Source: an uncultured Bacteroidales bacterium (lineage in GTDB: Bacteria; Bacteroidota; Bacteroidia; Bacteroidales; Paludibacteraceae). Taken from it: a DNA stretch of 10,628 nucleotides. Below, in pieces: positions 3,738-10,628 of this stretch. The notes below the pieces were generated by a model. That model saw only the letters and a program-made list of their open reading frames with translations. It made no database searches and had not been told where the DNA came from. How positions within the stretch are numbered: the first letter of the stretch is position 1; each line of letters starts with the position of its first letter. The translations under genes and the position numbers were made by a program. The stretch lies in the NCBI GenBank assembly GCA_937910305.1, contig CALEPS010000198.1, forward strand, positions 1-10,628, given 5' to 3'.

Positions 3738-6700
3738 TTAGCGGTTATATTCGTCACCGTTGAGGGCAGCCTCCGCTGCTTCGCGTGCAGCCTGGATAGC
3801 CGCATACTCCTCCTGGTTATGCACGGAGATCTTAGCGAACTCACGCAGACCGGTACCGGCAGGGATGAGGTTACCGCAGATCACGTTCTCCTTCATTCCC
3901 TCGAGGTAATCCACCTTACCGCGGATAGCAGCCTCGTTGAGGACTTTCGTCGTCTCCTGGAAGGAAGCGGCGGACATGAACGACTTGGTACCCAGAGCGG
4001 CGCGCGTGATACCTTGCAGTATCTGCTTAGCCGTTGCGCACTCGGCGTCACGAGCCTGAACGAGTTTCTTATCACGGCGGCGGAGCGACGAGTTCTCGTC
4101 GTGCAGACGGCGTGCGGTAACGATCTGACCCTCTTTGAGGACATCGGAGTCACCGGCATCGGTAACCACCTTGCGACCCCAGATACGGTCGTTCTCCTCC
4201 AAGAAGTCGAGTTTGTCAACCACGTCTCCCTCCAGGAAGCGGGTGTCGCCCGGCTCAAGGATCTCTACCTTACGCATCATCTGGCGGACGATGATCTCAA
4301 AGTGCTTGTCGTTGATCTCCACACCTTGCAGACGATAAACCTCCTGTGCCTCGTTGACGATATAGTTCTGCACAGCCGTCGGACCCTGGATAGCCAGGAT
4401 ATCTTCCGGCGTGATAGCACCGTCAGACAGCGCTACACCGGCACGGACATAGTCACCCTCCTGCACGAGGATCTGCTTGGTCAGCGGGATGAGATAAGCC
4501 TTCTGCTCACCGAGTTTGGAGGTGATGAAGAGCTCACGGTTACCACGTTTGATCTTACCGAACGAAATCTCACCGTCGATCTCTGCCACGACAGCGGGGT
4601 TGGACGGGTTACGAGCCTCGAAGAGCTCGGTGATACGGGGCAGACCGGAGGTGATATCACCGCCGCTGTTGGTAGCGCGAGCCATAGAGAAGAGGATCGT
4701 ACCTACCTTGACAGGAGCGCCGTCCGTGAGGTTCAAGCTTGCCTTAACAGGCAGGTTGTACGAACGGAGGATATTACCCTCACTATCTACGATATGCGCT
4801 TGCGGCAGTTTGGTCTTGTCTTTCGACTCGGTGATGAACACTTCCTTCATCTTGGTAGCCTCATCGACCTCAGTCTTACAGGTAACACCCTCGATGACAT
4901 CCTCGTAGCGGATGAAACCGTCCTGCTCGATGATCAACGGAGCCTTATACGGATCCCACTCGCAGACAACGGTACCCTTTGGATATTTCTCGCCCGGAGT
5001 GATATACAGTTTCGAAGCGTAGCTGATATCGAACGTAGCCAGGATAACACCGGTCTTCTCGTCCTTGAGGTTCATGGTGTTCTTACGGCTTACGACAATC
5101 GTCTCGCCCTCCGCTGTAGTGATCGTACGGAGATCTTCGATCTCAACGATACCGTCACGTGTAAGAGTATATTTATCCTGAGCAGCCGAACCAGCCAAAC
5201 CACCGGCGTGGAAGGTACGGAGCGTCAGCTGTGTACCCGGCTCACCGATAGCCTGTGCAGCGATCACGCCGACAGCCTCACCTTTCTGTACCATCTGACG
5301 GGAGGCGAGGTTACGTCCGTAACACTTCGCGCAGACGCCGTGCTTGGATTCGCAGGTGAGCACCGAACGGATCACTACCTCTTCGATACCTGCAGCCTCG
5401 ATAGCCTCGCATTGCGCCTCGCGGATCTCTTCGCCGGAAGCGACAATGAGTTTGCCTTCGTCGTTGAAGATATCGTGTACCGAGACGCGTCCAAGGATAC
5501 GTGTGGTCAAAGAAGCCTTGACGTGTCCGTTCTGGTCCTTGATAGCGCGCGCGGTGATACCACGGAGCGTACCGCAGTCCTCTTCGTTGATGATCACATC
5601 GTGCGATACATCGACCAGACGACGTGTCAGATAACCCGCATCGGCGGTCTTCAAAGCGGTATCAGCCAGACCCTTACGGGCACCGTGGGTGGAGATGAAG
5701 TACTCCAACACCGACATACCCTCCTTGAAGTTCGCGATAACCGGGTTCTCGATATCAGTACGTGTATCGGTGGAACCGGCTTTCATAGGTTTCGCCATAA
5801 TACCACGGATACCAGCCAACTGCTTGATCTGTCCTGCGTTACCACGGGCACCGGAGTCCATCATCATGAAGACAGAGTTGAATCCTTCGTCCGCCTCCGC
5901 CATGTGTTTCATCACGATGCCGGTCAGTTCCTCGTCGATCTCTTTCCATTTGTTAACCGTCTTCTGGTAACGCTCGTCATCTCCGATGAAACCGTTCATG
6001 TATTGGAAGTTCAACTCATCAACGGTAGCATTACCCTTAGCGACATATTCCTCACGCTCCTCAGGGATGATAATATCATTGAGGTTGAAGGACAGACCGC
6101 CGCGGAAAGCACGGTAGTAACCGAGGTCCTTGATATCGTCGAGGAAGCGTGCAGCACGAGCCACACCGCAGGTCTTAATCACATTGGTGATGATACTCTT
6201 GACAGCACCCTTCTTCATCAGCACGTTCTGGAAGCCAATCTCAGCCGGTACATACTGGTTGACGATGACGCGTCCCGGAGTGGTCTGCACCATCTGTCCG
6301 TTGATACGTACGTTGACCTTGGCATGGATATCAACTACGCCTTCGTTAAGCGCGATGATAGCCTCTTCCTCGGAATAGAAGGAGAGTCCCTCACCCTTCA
6401 CGCCTGCGCGTTCTTTAGTAATATAATACAGACCAAGGATCATATCCTGGGAAGGAACCGTGATCGGGTTACCGTTAGCCGGGTCAAGGATGTTATGCGA
6501 CCCGAGCATGAGCAGTTGCGCCTCGAGGATAGCCTCGTTGGAGAGGGGCAAGTGTACAGCCATCTGGTCGCCATCGAAGTCGGCGTTGAATCCGGCACAA
6601 GCCAGCGGGTGGAGCTGGATAGCCTTACCCTCGATCATCTTCGGCTGGAATGCCAGGATACCATGGCGGTGCAGCGTCGGAGCACGGTTAAGCAGAACAG

Positions 6701-8030
6701 GGTGTCCCTCCATTACGTGCTCGAGGATCTCGTATATCTCCGGATCGCGGCGGTCGATGATCTTCTTTGCCGATTTAACGGTTTTCACCTTTCCGCGCTC
6801 AAGGAGCTTGCGGATGATGAACGGTTTATAGAGCTCAGCCGCCATCTCTTTAGGCAGACCGCACTCGTGCATCTTCAGTTCCGGACCTACGACGATAACC
6901 GAACGGGCGGAATAGTCCACACGTTTACCGAGCAGGTTCTGACGGAAACGTCCCTGTTTACCCTTGAGCGAGTCAGAGAGCGATTTGAGCGGACGGTTAG
7001 CCTCGGATTTCATAGCCGTGGTCTTACGGCTGTTATCGAAGAGCGAGTCCACCGCCTCCTGCAACATACGTTTCTCATTACGCAGGATGACATCCGGCGC
7101 CTTGATCTCGATGAGTCGTTTCAGACGGTTGTTACGGATGATCACGCGACGATAGAGATCGTTGAGGTCGGAGGTTGCGAAACGACCGCCATCCAGCGGT
7201 ACGAGCGGACGCAACTCCGGCGGTGTGACAGGGATAGCCTGGAGAATCATCCATTCCGGACGGTTCTTACCGTTGCTGGCGCGGAAGGCCTCCACTACCT
7301 GCAAGCGTTTGAGCGCCTCCTGGCGACGCTGCGCCGAAGAGGACTTGTCCGCCGCAGCACGGAGTTCGTAAGACAGAGAATCCAGATCGATAGCCGCCAA
7401 GAGGTCGTAGATAGCCTCTGCACCCATCTTGATGATCACCTTGTTAGGATCCGTGTCTTCGAGCATCTCGTTATCCTCCGGCATGATCGCGAGCACCTGC
7501 ATGTACTGGTCTTCGTCCAGCAGCATCTTGTCCTCGATAGGCAGACGGTTCTTGTCCGTCTCGTTCTTCTCACCTATCTCCTGACCAGCCAGCGCACCGG
7601 CACGTACTACGAGATATTTCTCATAATAGATGACGGAGTCGAGTTTCTTGGTAGGGATACCGAGCAGCGCAGCCATCTTGGACGGCAGAGAGCGGAGATA
7701 CCAGATATGTGCAACGGGCACAACGAGTTTGATATGTCCCATCCGCTCGCGGCGGACTTTCTTCTCCGTTACCTCCACGCCGCAACGCTCGCAGACGATA
7801 CCTTTATAACGGATACGTTTGTATTTACCGCAATGGCACTCGTAATCCTTTGTAGGACCAAAAATGCGCTCGCAGAACAGACCATCGCGCTCCGGTTTAT
7901 AGGAACGGTAGTTGATGGTTTCCGGTTTGAGCACCTCACCGGAAGAGATCTGCATAATCTCATCAGGCGACGCAAGACCGATAGAGATCTTGGTGAAACC
8001 GGTACGTTTATTTTCTTGTTTAAAAGCCAT
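3738..8030 (-). CDS. rpoC: DNA-directed RNA polymerase subunit beta'
   Basis: Complete 1430-residue beta' subunit, which forms the active-site half of core RNA polymerase with beta. The N-terminal zinc site is present (Cys65, Cys67, Cys80, Cys83). So is the catalytic NADFDGD motif at 482-488 with the Mg2+-binding Asp484, Asp486 and Asp488. The trigger-loop region is near 784-810 (GARKGLADTALKTADAGYLT). The second zinc site comprises Cys819, Cys893, Cys900 and Cys903. The length suits a Bacteroidales RpoC. The start follows rpoB by 15 nt and has a GGAGGA upstream. Codon choice is more GC-rich than in the island genes. The C terminus is acidic and Ala-rich (EAAEAALNGDEYNR). Confidence 0.99.
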   Translation of the reverse strand: MAFKQENKRTGFTKISIGLASPDEIMQISSGEVLKPETINYRSYKPERDGLFCERIFGPTKDYECHCGKYKRIRYKGIVCERCGVEVTEKKVRRERMGHIKLVVPVAHIWYLRSLPSKMAALLGIPTKKLDSVIYYEKYLVVRAGALAGQEIGEKNETDKNRLPIEDKMLLDEDQYMQVLAIMPEDNEMLEDTDPNKVIIKMGAEAIYDLLAAIDLDSLSYELRAAADKSSSAQRRQEALKRLQVVEAFRASNGKNRPEWMILQAIPVTPPELRPLVPLDGGRFATSDLNDLYRRVIIRNNRLKRLIEIKAPDVILRNEKRMLQEAVDSLFDNSRKTTAMKSEANRPLKSLSDSLKGKQGRFRQNLLGKRVDYSARSVIVVGPELKMHECGLPKEMAAELYKPFIIRKLLERGKVKTVKSAKKIIDRRDPEIYEILEHVMEGHPVLLNRAPTLHRHGILAFQPKMIEGKAIQLHPLACAGFNADFDGDQMAVHLPLSNEAILEAQLLMLGSHNILDPANGNPITVPSQDMILGLYYITKERAGVKGEGLSFYSEEEAIIALNEGVVDIHAKVNVRINGQMVQTTPGRVIVNQYVPAEIGFQNVLMKKGAVKSIITNVIKTCGVARAARFLDDIKDLGYYRAFRGGLSFNLNDIIIPEEREEYVAKGNATVDELNFQYMNGFIGDDERYQKTVNKWKEIDEELTGIVMKHMAEADEGFNSVFMMMDSGARGNAGQIKQLAGIRGIMAKPMKAGSTDTRTDIENPVIANFKEGMSVLEYFISTHGARKGLADTALKTADAGYLTRRLVDVSHDVIINEEDCGTLRGITARAIKDQNGHVKASLTTRILGRVSVHDIFNDEGKLIVASGEEIREAQCEAIEAAGIEEVVIRSVLTCESKHGVCAKCYGRNLASRQMVQKGEAVGVIAAQAIGEPGTQLTLRTFHAGGLAGSAAQDKYTLTRDGIVEIEDLRTITTAEGETIVVSRKNTMNLKDEKTGVILATFDISYASKLYITPGEKYPKGTVVCEWDPYKAPLIIEQDGFIRYEDVIEGVTCKTEVDEATKMKEVFITESKDKTKLPQAHIVDSEGNILRSYNLPVKASLNLTDGAPVKVGTILFSMARATNSGGDITSGLPRITELFEARNPSNPAVVAEIDGEISFGKIKRGNRELFITSKLGEQKAYLIPLTKQILVQEGDYVRAGVALSDGAITPEDILAIQGPTAVQNYIVNEAQEVYRLQGVEINDKHFEIIVRQMMRKVEILEPGDTRFLEGDVVDKLDFLEENDRIWGRKVVTDAGDSDVLKEGQIVTARRLHDENSSLRRRDKKLVQARDAECATAKQILQGITRAALGTKSFMSAASFQETTKVLNEAAIRGKVDYLEGMKENVICGNLIPAGTGLREFAKISVHNQEEYAAIQAAREAAEAALNGDEYNR

Positions 8031-8045
8031 AATTGTCCTCCAATT
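8031..8045 (-). promoter_or_regulatory. rpoB-rpoC spacer with Shine-Dalgarno-like sequence
   Basis: The 15-nt spacer reads aattggaggacaatt on the minus strand. GGAGGA sits 6 nt before the rpoC ATG, a good anti-SD match, which is unusual because Bacteroidota rarely rely on Shine-Dalgarno pairing. It lies in the loop of a 5-bp inverted repeat, AATTG/CAATT. Confidence 0.6.
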
Positions 8046-10628
8046 TTATTCCATGTTGATACTGAGTGCCAGACCTTGCAATTCGTGCAAGAGCACGTTA
8101 AGCGATTCGGGAAGTCCCGGTGTCGGGAACGGTTCACCTTTGACGATAGCCTCGTAGGTACGTGCACGTCCGGTGACGTCATCGGATTTGATAGTAAGTA
8201 TCTCCTGCAGCACGTGTGCGGCACCGTGTGCCTCGAGTGCCCAGACCTCCATCTCACCGAAACGCTGTCCACCGAACTGCGCCTTACCTCCAAGCGGCTG
8301 CTGGGTGATCAAGCTGTACGGACCGATCGAACGGGCGTGCATCTTATCATCCACCATGTGGCCGAGTTTCATGAAGTAAGTAACACCTACGGTAGCCATC
8401 TGGTCGAACGGTTCGCCGGTCTCGCCGTCATAGAGCTGGGTCTTACCGCCGCGCGGCAGACCCGCCTTGTCGGTCCATTCATCAAGCTGCTCCATGGTAC
8501 AACCGTCGAAGATCGGGGTCGAGAATTTGACACCCAGTTCCTGACCTGCCCAACCGAGGACAGCCTCGAAGATCTGGCCGATGTTCATACGGGACGGCAC
8601 ACCCATCGGGTTCAGCACTATATCCACCGGAGTACCGTCTGCGAGGAACGGCATGTCCTCTACGCGGACGATCTTCGATACAATACCCTTGTTACCGTGA
8701 CGACCGGCCATCTTGTCACCTACGCGGATCTTACGACGTTTGGCAACATAGACCTTAGCCATCTGGATAATACCGTTAGGCAGCTCATCTCCGATAGTGA
8801 GGTTGAATTTCTCGCGTTTGAGGGATGCATCCATCTCTTTGTACTTGGCGATATAATTCATGATACACTGTGCTACCAGCTCGTTCTTATGCTCGTCGGT
8901 AGTCCAGCCCTCCAGCAGAACGGTGAAGAAATCGATCTCGTTGAGACGCTCCTTCGAGAAATGCTGGCCTTTGGAGATGAGTTCGGTACCCAGGATATCC
9001 TTTACCGACACAGCCGCCTTGCCGTTAAGCAGCACGTACAGTTTGTCGATCAGTTTGGCACGGAGCGCCTCCGCTCTTACCTTGAAGTCCTGATCCATCT
9101 TCTGCATCGTCTCCTTGTCGTCCATCTTCTGCTTGCGGTCCTTGTTGGCACGCATGTAGAGTTTCTTATCGATGATAACGCCATCAAGCGACGGACTCGC
9201 CTTGAGCGAAGCGTCCTTCACGTCACCGGCCTTCTCGCCGAAGATAGCCTTCAGCAGTTTCTCCTCCGGCGAAGGATCGGTCTCGCCCTTAGGCGTGATC
9301 TTACCGATCAGTATATCACCCGGCTGGATGTAGGCACCGATACGGATGATACCGTTCTCGTCGAGATCCTTCGTTGCTTCTTCCGAAACATTCGGGATAT
9401 CGGCGGTGAACTCCTCCAGACCGCGTTTGGTGTCACGTACCTCGAGCAACTGCTCCACTACGTGAACCGAAGTGTACATATCTTCACGAACGATGCGCTC
9501 GCTCAGCACGATAGCATCCTCGTAGTTATAACCTTTCCAAGGAATATAAGCCACTTTCAGGTTCTTACCCAGCGCCAGCTCACCTGCCTGGGTTGCATAA
9601 CCCTCGGTCAGGATCTGACCCTTCGTCACATGGTCACCCTTGCGGACAAGCGGATGAAGGTCGATCGTGGTATTCTGGTTCGTTTTCTCGAACTTAGGCA
9701 TCTTATATTCTTTCTCGGCGGACTCGAAGCTGATGAGTTCGTCCTCCTCCGAGCGCTCGTACTGGATACGGATCACGTCTGCATCCACATAGGTCACCAG
9801 ACCTTCGCCTTCCGCTACAATCTGGGTACGGCTGTCGGTAACGAGTTGTTCCTCTATACCGGTACCTACGATCGGGGCCTCGGAGGTAATCAGAGGCACA
9901 GCCTGGCGCATCATGTTCGATCCCATGAGGGCACGGTGGGCATCATCGTGCTCCAGGAACGGGATGAGCGCAGCTGCCACCGAAGCGATCTGGCACGGAG
10001 CCACATCCATCAGGTTCACCTGATCCGGCGATACGACAGGGAAATCAGCCCCAAGACGGGTCTTGACCTTGTTGCGGATGAAATGACCATCCTCCGTCAA
10101 CGGTGCGTTACCTTGCGCAACCACCTGCTTCTCCTCGTCTTCGGCAGACAGATAAACGACATGGTCGTTATCCAGATCGACTACGCTGTCATGTACCTGA
10201 CGGTACGGCGTCTCGATAAAGCCGAGGTCGTTGATCTTCGCATAGATACACATCGAAGAGATCAGACCGATGTTCGGTCCTTCCGGCGTCTCGATAGGAC
10301 AGAGACGGCCGTAGTGGGTGTAGTGAACGTCACGCACCTCGAATCCGGCACGGTCACGGCTCAGACCGCCGGGACCAAGAGCCGACATACGGCGCTTGTG
10401 GGTGATCTCCGCCAACGGGTTCTGCTGGTCCATGAACTGGCTCAGCGCGTTGGTGCCGAAATAGGAGTTGATGATCGAAGAGATCGATTTCGCATTGATC
10501 AGGTCGGTAGGAGCGAAGACCTCGTTGTCACGGACGTTCATACGCTCACGTACGGTACGCGCCATACGGGCCAGACCGATACCGAACTGGTTGTAGAGCT
10601 GCTCGCCTACAGTGCGGACACGGCGGTT
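8046..10628 (-). CDS. rpoB: DNA-directed RNA polymerase subunit beta (partial, C-terminal 860 residues)
   Basis: The frame is open to the right edge. The first readable residues are NRRVRTVGEQLYNQFGIGLA, so the N terminus (roughly the first third) is outside the window. The apparent ATG at 10563-10565 is internal. The rifampicin-binding region is intact and of the sensitive type: the equivalents of E. coli Asp516 (10428-10430), His526 (10398-10400) and Ser531 (10383-10385) are all unchanged. Further hallmarks are GETDPSPEEKLLKAIFGEKAGD, GDKMAGRHGNKG, LNPMGVPSRMNIGQ and the C-terminal GGQRFGEMEVWALEAHGA clamp motif. It is co-transcribed with rpoC and ends in SINME. Confidence 0.99.
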   Translation of the reverse strand, partial: NRRVRTVGEQLYNQFGIGLARMARTVRERMNVRDNEVFAPTDLINAKSISSIINSYFGTNALSQFMDQQNPLAEITHKRRMSALGPGGLSRDRAGFEVRDVHYTHYGRLCPIETPEGPNIGLISSMCIYAKINDLGFIETPYRQVHDSVVDLDNDHVVYLSAEDEEKQVVAQGNAPLTEDGHFIRNKVKTRLGADFPVVSPDQVNLMDVAPCQIASVAAALIPFLEHDDAHRALMGSNMMRQAVPLITSEAPIVGTGIEEQLVTDSRTQIVAEGEGLVTYVDADVIRIQYERSEEDELISFESAEKEYKMPKFEKTNQNTTIDLHPLVRKGDHVTKGQILTEGYATQAGELALGKNLKVAYIPWKGYNYEDAIVLSERIVREDMYTSVHVVEQLLEVRDTKRGLEEFTADIPNVSEEATKDLDENGIIRIGAYIQPGDILIGKITPKGETDPSPEEKLLKAIFGEKAGDVKDASLKASPSLDGVIIDKKLYMRANKDRKQKMDDKETMQKMDQDFKVRAEALRAKLIDKLYVLLNGKAAVSVKDILGTELISKGQHFSKERLNEIDFFTVLLEGWTTDEHKNELVAQCIMNYIAKYKEMDASLKREKFNLTIGDELPNGIIQMAKVYVAKRRKIRVGDKMAGRHGNKGIVSKIVRVEDMPFLADGTPVDIVLNPMGVPSRMNIGQIFEAVLGWAGQELGVKFSTPIFDGCTMEQLDEWTDKAGLPRGGKTQLYDGETGEPFDQMATVGVTYFMKLGHMVDDKMHARSIGPYSLITQQPLGGKAQFGGQRFGEMEVWALEAHGAAHVLQEILTIKSDDVTGRARTYEAIVKGEPFPTPGLPESLNVLLHELQGLALSINME

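Noticed and set aside
3893..4258. Open frames overlapping rpoC and rpoB in other phases, including the 174-codon one at 7769-8293
   Set aside because: They are shadows of the strongly conserved rpoB and rpoC frames with Ser/Arg-rich translations and no recognisable domains.
10383..10430. Possible rifampicin-resistance substitutions in RpoB
   Set aside because: The key Asp, His and Ser positions all have the usual sensitive-type residues.

Overview
The window looks like a chromosomal segment of a Bacteroidota organism, most likely Bacteroidales. The protein sequences of RpoB and RpoC have a Bacteroidales character. Two clear Bacteroidota-type promoters are also present (a -7 box TAnnTTTG with a TTG -33 box 20 nt upstream). 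All genes I can support lie on the minus strand, so transcription runs from high to low coordinates.

Right part (3738-10628): the 3' two thirds of rpoB, cut by the window edge, then complete rpoC after a 15-nt gap. These encode the beta and beta' subunits of RNA polymerase. A strong hairpin terminator lies at 3615-3651. Two degenerate minisatellites flank it: a 9-bp period between the rpoC stop and the terminator, and an 11-bp period just beyond it.

Left part (1-3430): an AT-richer accessory island made almost entirely of toxin-antitoxin-like two-gene modules. In order of transcription these are: promoter and leader; an MNT nucleotidyltransferase with a HEPN protein; a short antitoxin-like protein with a RelE/ParE-type toxin; a 41-codon orphan ORF; an MntA/HepT pair; and a HEPN/MNT pair with the gene order reversed and its own promoter. 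Genes within each pair overlap by 4 to 22 nt.

The most notable feature is that the module boundaries carry copies of one intergenic repeat. Two copies share a 65-bp stretch that is identical, while the genes on either side are unrelated. The repeat is a composite. One half follows stop codons (the tail), and the other half matches the 5' leader that follows the first promoter and carries a small hairpin. The layout, promoter - leader - [genes - tail+leader] repeated, resembles a gene-cassette array, but no canonical integron attC core (GTTRRRY/RYYYAAC) and no integrase is visible. One repeat copy is cut by the left edge, so the array probably continues beyond the window. Whether the repeats arose by site-specific capture, homologous recombination or serial duplication cannot be decided from this window.
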